Assembly (NCBI GenBank): GCA_938045435.1
Contig: CALIBA010000080.1
Location: forward strand, 1-7,828
Source of the DNA: an uncultured Selenomonas sp.
GTDB taxonomy: Bacteria > Bacillota > Negativicutes > Selenomonadales > Selenomonadaceae
Length of the DNA stretch: 7,828 bases
Direction of reading: 5' to 3'
Under the pieces are notes generated by a model. That model did not search any database. It saw only the letters and a program-made list of their open reading frames with translations, and was not told where the DNA came from. The translations under genes were made by a program, and so were the position numbers. Positions 1 to 7,400 of the stretch are shown piece after piece. Position 1 is the stretch's first letter; each line of letters starts with the position of its first letter.

Positions 1-720
1 ATGGCGAACGAGAACCGCGGCGACCTGCATGCCATGCTCGCAAATATGAACGCGATGTCTGCGAATCTCGCGCAGACCACCGCGAGCGTCGAGCGCATCA
101 TGGCGAATCTTGAGACCGTCGGTGCAGACCCTGCGACAGCGGAGAATCTCAAGAAAACACTTGCGAACATCACAGAGGCGACCGAGCGCATTTCGCGCAT
201 CGCAGAGGACATCGAATCCGTTACGGGGAATACAGAGACGCAGGAGGATGCGCGTGTACTCATTCACAACGCGCGTCAGCTGTCGGATAAGGCAAACGGT
301 CTGATGGGACGCCTCGGCACACTCAAAATCACACCCAAGATTGATGCGATGTACAGCGGCAAGGTGAGCGACTGGCGAACGAACTTTAACCTTGATGTCG
401 GCACAGACCGCGGTATGTTTGCAACCTTTGGTGTGGATGATATTGGTGAGGGAGATAAATTTAACGCGCAGGTCGGCACGCGCGGCAAGTCATTCGGCGC
501 ACGTGCAGGTGTCGTTGCAGGTGAGGCGGGGCTTGGCATTGATGCGTATGCGGGGGAGAAATTCAAGTTTTCCGCTGACGCCTATGACCCCGATGATGTG
601 ACCGTCCGCCTGCGGGCTCAGTATCAGCTGCGCGGCGGCACCTATCTTTTCGGTGAGTGGAACGATGTCAGTGATCGGAGACACCGGGCATTTTATACAG
701 GACTTCGGCAGGAGTTTTAG
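1..720 (+). CDS. mlaD: MlaD-type MCE lipid-transport protein, 3' part (helical bridge plus C-terminal beta-barrel)
   Basis: This is the C-terminal 239 residues of what is most likely a longer gene; the MCE domain expected at the N-terminus would lie before the window. Residues 1-105 are a low-complexity amphipathic helix rich in Asn, Ala, Thr, Glu and regularly spaced Leu/Ile/Met, as in the needle helices that follow MCE domains. Residues from about 108 to 239 switch to alternating polar/hydrophobic beta-strands with Gly and Asp turns, for example GMFATFGVDD and TVRLRAQYQLRGGTYLFGEW, and the chain ends in Phe (GLRQEF), a typical outer-membrane barrel ending. MlaD proteins fused to a barrel are known from Negativicutes such as Veillonella, where they are proposed to bridge inner and outer membranes for phospholipid traffic with the MlaE permease and MlaF ATPase. 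Those partners are not in the window. The first ATG has no visible upstream context and is probably internal. The family call is firm from architecture; the exact symbol is an inference. Confidence 0.8.
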   Translation: MANENRGDLHAMLANMNAMSANLAQTTASVERIMANLETVGADPATAENLKKTLANITEATERISRIAEDIESVTGNTETQEDARVLIHNARQLSDKANGLMGRLGTLKITPKIDAMYSGKVSDWRTNFNLDVGTDRGMFATFGVDDIGEGDKFNAQVGTRGKSFGARAGVVAGEAGLGIDAYAGEKFKFSADAYDPDDVTVRLRAQYQLRGGTYLFGEWNDVSDRRHRAFYTGLRQEF

Positions 721-790
721 ACTGCTGCAAAGCAGGGATATATGCACCAAGAGCAATATGTGTATGAAGCAGGAGAAAGGACTGGTGCAC
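721..790 (+). other. Short mlaD-DUF4241 spacer with small inverted repeats
   Basis: Just after the mlaD stop, CTGCT (722-726) and AGCAG (731-735) can form a 5-bp hairpin with a GCAA loop. It has no following T run, so it is not a convincing terminator. A second inverted repeat pairs TGCACCA (743-749) with TGGTGCA (783-789). This would place the AGGAG at 771-775 in a loop and cover the GTG codon at 785. No clear promoter is visible, so read-through from mlaD into the next gene is plausible. The pairing may be chance. Confidence 0.3.
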
Positions 791-1519
791 ATGCCGAGGA
801 AAGAATGGACCGATAAATATGCGCAGGTGAAAGAGCGGCTTCGCTGTTCTTTGGATTTAGAATCCTACTTTTTAGAAAAACATATTGGGGATATGGATGT
901 TGACACACTGGAGATAGGGACAGTTCATTTTCCTACCGGGCAGATCGTTGCCTGTGATCCATTGGTTGACCTTGCAGACTGCATCCCCTATCTTCAGGAA
1001 GTGCCTGTTGGTACCTATCCGGTTCGGATCTGTGTTGTTCCAAGCGAAGTATATGGTGACCGCTATGCCTGCGTAAAGGTAGCGGTCAGCAATGCCAAAC
1101 CTGTCCGCTATGAGATGGGAATGACGGGACGCGAAAATCTCGATGAAGAAATCGAAGAAGGCGAATTCTTTGGTTTTGGTGTGGATGCGGGCATGGCCTG
1201 CGTAGCAGATGTACGAGCGCAGGCAGCATATCAAAAATATTGGCAAGCACTTTCTGAGAAAGACAGTGACATCAATCCATATGATGATTTGTTTTGTGCA
1301 ATTTTGGAGGAGAACTATAAGGCACACCCCAAATACCAGCGTGACGCAGGTGATTGGGCAAATTGGACCGTTCCCGGTACGGACTGCAACATTCCTATTT
1401 TTGCATCCGGCTGGGGAGATGGCTGCTATCCCTGCTACTTCGGTTATGACGACAAGGATGCGCTCTGTGGCATCTATCTTTTGTTCATCAACATCGAAGA
1501 AGAATTTGCGGATGACTGA
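791..1519 (+). CDS. DUF4241 domain-containing protein
   Basis: A 242-residue, acidic, probably cytoplasmic protein with no signal peptide or membrane segment. It matches the DUF4241 pattern over its whole length: a G-x-x-x-x-PTGQIVACDPLV motif (residues 43-59), VPVGTYPV (71-78), FGFGVDAGMACVAD (127-140), and a C-terminal GWGDGCYPCYFGYD block (207-220) followed by a hydrophobic strand (YLLFINI). The biochemical function of this family is not known to me. The frame is open upstream to position 653 inside mlaD, but the start is placed at ATG 791, after AGGAGAAAGG (771-780). GTG 785 is equally possible (9 nt from AGGAG), and ATG 758 or 764 cannot be excluded. The gene lies about 70 bp after mlaD on the same strand, yet it looks more A/T-rich than mlaD, tolC and tamB and has no envelope features, which suggests acquisition. 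Family assignment is fairly sure; the role is unknown. Confidence 0.8.
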   Translation: MPRKEWTDKYAQVKERLRCSLDLESYFLEKHIGDMDVDTLEIGTVHFPTGQIVACDPLVDLADCIPYLQEVPVGTYPVRICVVPSEVYGDRYACVKVAVSNAKPVRYEMGMTGRENLDEEIEEGEFFGFGVDAGMACVADVRAQAAYQKYWQALSEKDSDINPYDDLFCAILEENYKAHPKYQRDAGDWANWTVPGTDCNIPIFASGWGDGCYPCYFGYDDKDALCGIYLLFINIEEEFADD

Positions 1520-1529
1520 GGAGACGCAA

Positions 1530-1697
1530 ATGTTCTGCCGCAGGTATGAAAATACATCATTCCTCTGCGTGCTGGAAGCCCATGAACAGAATCCCCTGCA
1601 TCACAGTGAAGTGGCGCAGGGGATTCTGTTCATGGGCGCAGGGATGCCCTTAGTGTTTAGGATCTTTGTGAAAGAACCAGAATTTAATCCTGATTAA
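1530..1697 (+). CDS. Possible small ORF, 55 residues, unrecognised
   Basis: An ATG at 1530 follows GAGGAG (1518-1523) at 6-nt spacing, a very good ribosome binding site that overlaps the DUF4241 stop codon, as in translationally coupled genes. The frame runs to TAA at 1695-1697 and overlaps the convergent crotonase gene by 14 bp. The product (starts MFCRRYENTS, ends EPEFNPD) has no motif, signal peptide or membrane segment that I recognise. Against it, the whole 22-bp inverted repeat lies inside the frame, and the frame is open well upstream, so length alone proves nothing. It may only be the terminator region between two converging genes. Confidence 0.25.
   Translation: MFCRRYENTSFLCVLEAHEQNPLHHSEVAQGILFMGAGMPLVFRIFVKEPEFNPD
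1578..1637. repeat. Perfect 22-bp inverted repeat, probable bidirectional hairpin terminator or palindromic element
   Basis: Positions 1578-1599 and 1616-1637 are exact reverse complements, separated by 16 bases. After one A/C mismatch the stem can extend by four more pairs (1601-1604 with 1611-1614, one of them G-T), leaving a 6-base loop. The arm has a G/C-rich inner end (CCCCTGC) and a more mixed outer part. It sits between the ends of two convergent genes, the natural place for a shared terminator, but neither side has a T run, so it is not a textbook intrinsic terminator. A dispersed palindromic (REP-like) repeat is the alternative. Confidence 0.65.
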
Positions 1698-2457
1698 ACA
1701 TTGGTTTACGTCCTTCAAGGAACGCGGTCACAGCCTCGCGATGATCGGCGGATTTTCCGGCTTTGGCGAGGTTTTCGGCTTCGAGGCGGCTGTACATCAT
1801 GTAGTCACGATAGAAGATTTCATAGTAGAGCTGCTTTTGCATGGCGATAGCACCGAGGGGGCGGCGCATCAGCTTTGCCGCAAACGCCATAGTTTCATCC
1901 AAAAGGTTGTTCGCTGCTGTAACTTTTGTCGCAAGTCCGAGGCGCAGGGCCTCTGCGCCGTATATGGGGGCGCTGAATGCCATCAGCTCTATGGTCTTGG
2001 CGAGACCGACAATCTGATGGAGATTGTAGATGCAGCCAGTATCTCCTGGCAGGGCCACATTTGAAAATGCAGTGAGCAGATAGCTTTCCTCTGTCATGAT
2101 GCGAAAGTCTGCTGCCAGTGCGATGCCGCAGCCGCCACCGGCCGCAGCGCCATTGACCATGGCGATGATGGGTTTTTTACAGCGGCGCAGACACAGCGCT
2201 GTCTGTCCCGTCAGCATGGAAAGCTCATAGCTGATGAACTCAAACGTCGCCATCTCTTTGATGTCGCCGCCAGCGGAGAAATTTTTGCCTGCCCCCGTGA
2301 TGATGACGACTTTTACGGCATCTTCCGCATCACAGTGTTCCACGGTCTGGATGAGGTCGCGGAACATCTGCATATTGAGCGCATTATTCCCTGCGGAGCG
2401 GTCGATGGTGATGGTCGCAATACCATCTGCGACAGTGCATTTAATGTGTTCGTACAT
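1684..2457 (-). CDS. Enoyl-CoA hydratase/isomerase family protein (crotonase fold)
   Basis: A 257-residue protein of normal crotonase length. The start is ATG at 2455-2457, preceded by AAAGGAGGTTCC on the minus strand (2472-2461) with 7-nt spacing after AGGAGG; the longer open frame to 2571 has no such site. Visible family features are the N-terminal strand pair GIATITIDR (12-20), the first oxyanion-hole segment FSAGGDIKEM (60-69), the second one NGAAAGGGCGIALAADFRI (102-120), and the C-terminal helix HREAVTAFLEGRKPMF. Members act on acyl-CoA thioesters, commonly in hydration, dehydration or double-bond isomerisation. The glutamates used by true hydratases are not seen: Gly111 stands where GGG-x-E is usual, and the PE motif is replaced by SNVALPGDTG, more like PaaG-type isomerases, with Asp139 a candidate active residue. 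No other fatty-acid or CoA gene is adjacent, so the substrate cannot be inferred. It is convergent with the DUF4241 gene and divergent from tolC. Confidence 0.88.
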   Translation of the reverse strand: MYEHIKCTVADGIATITIDRSAGNNALNMQMFRDLIQTVEHCDAEDAVKVVIITGAGKNFSAGGDIKEMATFEFISYELSMLTGQTALCLRRCKKPIIAMVNGAAAGGGCGIALAADFRIMTEESYLLTAFSNVALPGDTGCIYNLHQIVGLAKTIELMAFSAPIYGAEALRLGLATKVTAANNLLDETMAFAAKLMRRPLGAIAMQKQLYYEIFYRDYMMYSRLEAENLAKAGKSADHREAVTAFLEGRKPMFNQD

Positions 2458-2490
2458 GAAGGAACCTCCTTTGAGCATTTGTGTTTGACC

Positions 2491-2512
2491 GAGTAGATTC
2501 TCCCATCTACTC
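2491..2512 (-). promoter_or_regulatory. Inverted repeat in the crotonase leader (operator or leader hairpin)
   Basis: GAGTAGAT (2491-2498) and ATCTACTC (2505-2512) are perfect complements around a 6-base loop. The repeat lies about 20 bases upstream of the crotonase ribosome binding site, so it would be in the mRNA leader if transcription starts near 2533. It could be a repressor operator or a leader hairpin. No regulator gene is adjacent and I do not recognise the motif. Confidence 0.4.
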
Positions 2513-2539
2513 CTATTCCCCCCAATCGATCCTTTCTCT

Positions 2540-2571
2540 ATTATGGTACTGCATTTAGTGCAGCATTGCAA
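2540..2571 (-). promoter_or_regulatory. Weak candidate promoter with internal palindrome for the crotonase gene
   Basis: On the minus strand TTGCAA (2571-2566) and CATAAT (2545-2540) resemble -35 and -10 boxes, but the 20-bp spacing is too long for a normal sigma-70 promoter. A palindrome, CTGCA-5-TGCAG (2549-2563), lies exactly between them, where a repressor could sit. An alternative -10 (TACCAT) gives a 17-bp spacer but matches the consensus poorly. The site is tentative. Confidence 0.25.
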
Positions 2572-2711
2572 TGATGAATATGTATTCTACTAAATATTGT
2601 GGGCATTTACAGTACAAATCCCATAGGATCATGATTCATCTTCGTCTATCTGTCTTCCTGTCAGCATTGACGCAGCGGCTCCGTTTTTGTACCCCCTAAT
2701 CCACAATTTAT

Positions 2712-2740
2712 TTGAAAAAAGAAAAGAGAACTGATACAAT
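2712..2740 (+). promoter_or_regulatory. Extended -10 sigma-70-type promoter for tolC-tamB
   Basis: TTGAAA (2712-2717) and TACAAT (2735-2740) each match the housekeeping consensus at five of six positions and are 17 bp apart. A TG dinucleotide at 2732-2733, one base before the -10 box, adds an extended -10 element. Transcription would begin near 2747, which rules out coding starts at or before ATG 2739 and leaves a leader of about 80 nt. It is the best promoter I see in the window and would drive tolC and tamB together. Confidence 0.65.
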
Positions 2741-2825
2741 GAAAGTACAATCATCGTATTGGGAATGGAATCAAAACAGCCCGCCTTCAGAATCATCCAT
2801 GCGGACGGGTGCGGGGGGAATATTC

Positions 2826-4364
2826 TTGAATAAAAGGGAACGTGTTTTCAAAAAGCTTGCACGGGTCATGGTGCTGACATGTGTCACCGGTTTTTTTACG
2901 GGGACGGTTTCGGCAGAGACGGTAAAACTCAGTCTGGCGGACAGTGTGCAGATGGCACTTGAAAACAATCGGAGCATCAAGCAGGCATTGACGGATGTAG
3001 ATGCCGCGCACTGGTCGCTTTCTGAGGCGCGCCGCAGTATGGGACCGCGGCTCACATGGGAGAGTACGGCAGCCCGCATTGGCGGAGAGGCGTATGAGAG
3101 TGCACGTGCGTTTGGCACAGAGAACTATCACTATAACTTTGGCAATACGGGAACGATTGCGATGCCCGTCTACAATGCAGCGCTCAGTGCACAGCGCAGA
3201 GCAGCGCGTTACGCGCTCAGTGCAGCCGATCTCGCCTTGGAGCAGACCAAGCAGAGCGTCCGCCTCGCGGCAACGAAGGGCTATTTTAATATTTTGCAGG
3301 CGCGCAATCTCGTGAAGATTCGAGAGGATGCTGTGGCGACTCTCACGGCGCATCTGAGTGACGTCAATGCACAGCTGCGTGCGGGTACGGTTGCACGTGC
3401 GGACGTCCTCGCCTCGGAGGTGGAGCTTGCCAATGCCGCGCAGAATCTGACAACGGCAAAGAATAGTTATGAAATTGCGGTTGCAGCGCTGAATAATGTC
3501 ATTGGGCTTACAACGGATGCGCAGCTGCAGATCGAGGATGAGTTGCGCTATGTGACATATGAACCGTCGCTTGCGGACTGTACGGACTATGCTCTGCTCA
3601 ACCGCGCAGACGGGGCTGCGGCGGTGTACGCTGTGCGGCGGGCCGAAGCCGGCGTGCGTGCGGCACGTGCGGGGTATCTCCCCACGGTGAATGCCGCCGT
3701 GAGCCGTGAAATCGCGGGAGAGCATGCCTTTGGCTCGGAGCATACGAGCAGCAATCAGTGGTCAGCAGGGCTTCGTGCCGCATGGAATGCGTTCGATAAC
3801 GGCGTCACTGATGCACAGGTGCAGGCGGCCAAGGCTGCACTGCGCAAGGCAGAGGAAGCGGAGGCTGCGACTGCGGAGCAGATCCGCCTCGATGTTCGGA
3901 CGGCATATCTGAATCTGCGTGCGGCGGAGCAGAACATCAAAACAACAAAGACCGCGGTACAGCAGGCCGAAGAGGATTATAAGATTGCCAGGATTCGCTA
4001 CAATGCGGGGGTCGGGACAAATCTTGAGGTCATGCGGGCCTCTGATAATCTGACGATGGCACGCATGAATTATGATACATCGCTTTACACATACAACACG
4101 AGCAAGGCAAGTCTTGACCAGGCGATGGGAACCCCTGTGGATCTCAATGTCATGCGCTATCGTGCGGCCGAGGAGGAAGGAAAACGTGCAAAGGAGGCGC
4201 GGGCAGCAGCGCGTCTTGACGAAAAGGCGATTTTTGAGACACCGGCACATAAAGAGGTGCGGGTGATTTCCTCCGCACCGACCCCGGAGGAGGGGGCAGG
4301 GGCGGTGCGCCGCATTGAAGAGGCAGCCATTTCCTATCGTGTGGGGATGGAGGAGCGTCGGTAA
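2826..4364 (+). CDS. tolC: TolC-family outer membrane factor (OEP repeats)
   Basis: With a TTG start at 2826 the product has 512 residues. That start follows a G-run Shine-Dalgarno-like GGGGGGAA (2813-2820) and gives a normal signal peptide: basic NKRERVFKKLAR, a hydrophobic core, and cleavage after VSA (residue 30). The longer frame (from 2712, or ATG 2739/2799) would put a polar extension before the signal and begin at or before the promoter. The mature protein has two outer-membrane efflux protein repeats (about 33-225 and 250-437), seen in the paired helix-turn motifs RAGTVARADVLASEVELANA (186-205) and YNAGVGTNLEVMRASDNL (392-409). TolC proteins trimerise into an outer-membrane channel with a periplasmic helical tunnel, used by efflux pumps or type I secretion. 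No inner-membrane pump partner is encoded here. A charged tail of about 75 residues rich in Glu, Arg and Ala follows the second repeat. It begins an apparent operon with the tamB-like gene 48 bp downstream. The symbol denotes the family. Confidence 0.9.
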   Translation: MNKRERVFKKLARVMVLTCVTGFFTGTVSAETVKLSLADSVQMALENNRSIKQALTDVDAAHWSLSEARRSMGPRLTWESTAARIGGEAYESARAFGTENYHYNFGNTGTIAMPVYNAALSAQRRAARYALSAADLALEQTKQSVRLAATKGYFNILQARNLVKIREDAVATLTAHLSDVNAQLRAGTVARADVLASEVELANAAQNLTTAKNSYEIAVAALNNVIGLTTDAQLQIEDELRYVTYEPSLADCTDYALLNRADGAAAVYAVRRAEAGVRAARAGYLPTVNAAVSREIAGEHAFGSEHTSSNQWSAGLRAAWNAFDNGVTDAQVQAAKAALRKAEEAEAATAEQIRLDVRTAYLNLRAAEQNIKTTKTAVQQAEEDYKIARIRYNAGVGTNLEVMRASDNLTMARMNYDTSLYTYNTSKASLDQAMGTPVDLNVMRYRAAEEEGKRAKEARAAARLDEKAIFETPAHKEVRVISSAPTPEEGAGAVRRIEEAAISYRVGMEERR

Positions 4365-4412
4365 AGAATGTGCAGCTGAACATGATTCAGCAATACCCGA
4401 AAGAGGAGCGCT

Positions 4413-7400
4413 ATGAGACGGAAGGTGTATGGCGGTATCGCAGTCCTTGCGGCAATACTCATCTGCGCGGCCGCTGTCATTCATCTCGTACGCGCGCAGG
4501 CGTTTATGACACAGGTCGGCGCGATGGCAGAGCGCTTTGCTGCAGAGACGCTCGGGACGGATGTGCGGATTGGCTCGGTGGAAATTTACTCGCTGCATGA
4601 GTTTAGGGTCAGCGATATTACGATCTATGATAAGCAGGCGGAAGCCGTTCTCCGCGCGGATGAGGCGCGGGTGACGCTTCGCCTGCTTTCTCTGCTCTCG
4701 TCGCCCCTGCAGTCTGTGGATGAGGTTCGTCTCATGGGGACACGCGTACATGTGATTCGCCACGATGACGGCACATGGAATTACAGCGATCTCATCTCGG
4801 ACCATACGCAGCAGAGTGATTTTGCGGGACGCATTCAGTTTGCGGATGCTGTTGTGACGGTTTCAGATACGGCGCGTTCTTTCGATGTGACAGGCGTCAC
4901 GGGAGCGGCAGATGTGGAGCAGGGGGATGTTTCCTTTGCACTTTCCGGTCAGCTGTATGATGTGCTGCTGCATGTGCGCGGGGCGCTTGTTGGGGAAACA
5001 CAGTCTGCGCATGTGACGATGGATGATGCGGCGCTTACGCCGCTGCTCGAACTACTTCCAGCAGATACGATTCCTGCGGATGTGTCCATTCAGACGCTTT
5101 ATGCAGAGCATGCAGAGGCGCAGTTTGCGCGTGTGGACGGAGCGCTGACAGCAGATGGGCGTGTGGATGGTCTGCGGGGGACGGGCAGCGCTTATGGGAT
5201 GGAGACGGAGCTAAAGAGTGCTGCACTCACGTTCAGCGAGCAGGAACTTTTCCTTGCAGCAACACTGGCGGCAGGGGGAGAGACGGCGCGCGTGGATGGC
5301 ACCGTTCGTCTGGATATGGAGACACCTGCGCTGAACCTTACCGTGCGGACGGCAGATTTTGCTGTTGACCGTGTGCTGCACGCCAGTCCCTATGTCGGGC
5401 AGGTGACAGCTGATGTGCATGTAACCGGCACCCCTGCGGCACCGCTGATGGCAGGACATGTACAGGCAGCGGCGGGAAGTGCCTATGGCATACCTTTTCA
5501 GGAAGCGTCGGCAGAGGTTTCTTTCGACGGGAGTGTCATTACAGTGGATCAGCTGCAGGCGCAGGCATTCGGGGGCACGGTTTCCGGTGCAGGTACCTTT
5601 GACACGCGCGACTATGCCTATGTGGGGCGCCTTGTGACAGATGGCGTGCAGCTCCGCCGTCTGCGTGCGGAGGCAGATCTCCCATTGCCGGATGGTGCAG
5701 AGGGGATTGTGCGCGCAGATCTCGGCATTACGGGACGCGGGGAGGAACGCGATGCGCTTGCAGTCTATGGCAGTGCGACGGTAACGGACGGGGTGTACCG
5801 CAGACTCCCCATAGAGCGCGCAAGTGCGTCCTTCATGCTGCAAGGGGAGGATCTTACACTTGACTTCCTGAGCGCAAACCTTCCAAATGATACGGATCTC
5901 GGTATAGAGGGGCGGATTACGGGCGGTCATGCACTGGACCTGCGCTTTTACGGCGGTCATGCCGATCTCTCGCTTTTGAATCGTCTCGACCCGCGGCTCA
6001 GTTTTGCAGGGGTCGCGGATTTTGGGGGAGAGGTGCACGGTGATATTTCAGACCCGCATGTTGAGATGAAGGTGTCGGCGACGAACGGTCATCTCATGTA
6101 TCAGCCGTTTGACAGCCTGCTCTTTCGTGCGGAGGGGTCGCTTTCCGGCATTGGCATCTATGATTTTTCGATGGAGAAGAATGGACGCGAGGTCTGGCTG
6201 GTCAATGGTTCGGTCGGTTTCACCGGAGAGCGCCGTGTCCACGTTCAGATTGATACGATGGGCGCGCGCATGGAGGATGTTGCGGCTCTTGTCGCGCCGA
6301 ATGAGCCGATTACGGGCAATATTGACAATATCATCACATTTACAGGAACGCTTGACAATCCGCATGCCGTGGGCTATGTGCACTTTTACCGCGGCAGCTA
6401 TAATGGTGTTCTGCTTTCGGGGATGGACGGCGATTACTTCCTCGATAACGGCATCATTCGTCTGCAGGTGTTCCACATATACTCGCCGATGGTGGATATG
6501 GTGCTGAATGGAACCATCAGTGCGCAGGGGGTGTTCGATCTCGACACCGAGGTGCGTGATCTTGATATGAAGCGTTTCGAGCACAAGCTGCCTTATGAGG
6601 TGGAGGGACATGGTACATTCCTCGGCAAGATTACAGGCACATCCTCGCATCCTATGTTCAATGGACAGCTTCAGGCTGACCGCATTGTGATGAACGGCAC
6701 GGAACTGCGTGAGGTGCGCAGCTATGTCCGCTATGAGAACGGGATTGTCGAGATGGACCGTACAGGGTTCCGACAGGGGACAGACGGGGTTGTAAGTGCC
6801 AGCCTGCACTACGATATGGAAACGCAGGCACTGAGCGGGGCGATGGACATGGAAAACCTGGATGTCCCCGCGCTCTTGGCACTGGTGAATCAAAAGGAAG
6901 ACCGCATCGAGGGACGCATTACCAGTCATGCAACGCTGGGCGGAACGAGGGAGAATCCCGCAGGGACACTGACGGGGACCATCACAGAAGGCAAAGTCGC
7001 GGGCTATGAAGTCACCGATGTCGCACTCGATGTTGCACTTTCTGAGCATGTTCTGACGATTCGGCACCTTATGGGACGTCAGGAAGGCGGCAGTTTCAGC
7101 GCATCCGGAACCATTGATTTTAACGGTGCTATCCACGTCGATGCCGAGGCAAATGAGATTGCGCTCGGTATGTTCACGGGGCTTGCTGGTGTGAATGAAC
7201 CCGTTATGGGGGCTGCCTCAATGACAGCACAGGTGCGCGGCAGTGCCGACCGTCCGGAGGCGGATCTCAAACTCACGGTGCGTAGCGGCGGCATGCGAGG
7301 GGCATCATTTGACGAGATGGTCGGTGAGGCGCGTGTTACTGGCAGTGTCATTGATCTTAAGTATCTTACGGTGAATAAGATGGTCGGCGGGCAGACCTAT

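Larger units (their letters stand above)
2458..2825. other. Divergent intergenic region between the crotonase and tolC genes
   Basis: This 368-bp stretch has no convincing gene. It is markedly A/T-rich between about 2530 and 2760. It contains the crotonase ribosome binding site (2461-2472), an 8-bp inverted repeat in that gene's leader (2491-2512), a 5-bp palindrome (2549-2563) beside weak minus-strand promoter elements, and an extended -10 promoter for tolC (2712-2740) followed by an untranslated leader of about 80 nt. I recognise no riboswitch, small RNA or terminator in it. Confidence 0.6.

Noticed and set aside
1..3. ATG at position 1 as the true start of the mlaD-like gene
   Set aside because: The sequence starts inside a helical repeat region typical of the middle of the protein, with no MCE domain, signal or anchor. 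The start is most likely before the window.
722..735. Hairpin after mlaD as a transcription terminator
   Set aside because: The stem is only 5 bp and no T run follows.
2712..2825. N-terminal extension of the TolC homologue from position 2712, ATG 2739 or ATG 2799
   Set aside because: The first two overlap the promoter elements, and all of them place polar sequence before a complete signal peptide that begins at TTG 2826.
2874..2885. Possible lipoprotein lipobox (VLTC) in the TolC signal peptide
   Set aside because: The residue before Cys is Thr rather than Gly, Ala or Ser, and a good signal peptidase I site (VSA before Glu) follows 11 residues later.
3762..4805. Minus-strand open frame (347 codons) across the tolC-tamB junction
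   Set aside because: It is antisense to two recognisable genes and the product has biased, motif-free composition. The minus-strand frames at 2793-3743 and 5211-6038 are rejected for the same reason.
6048..7136. Long minus-strand open frame (362 codons) opposite tamB
   Set aside because: It lies fully inside the well-supported tamB frame, its translation is rich in His, Arg and Cys with no domain pattern, and it is the usual antisense shadow of a G/C-rich gene.
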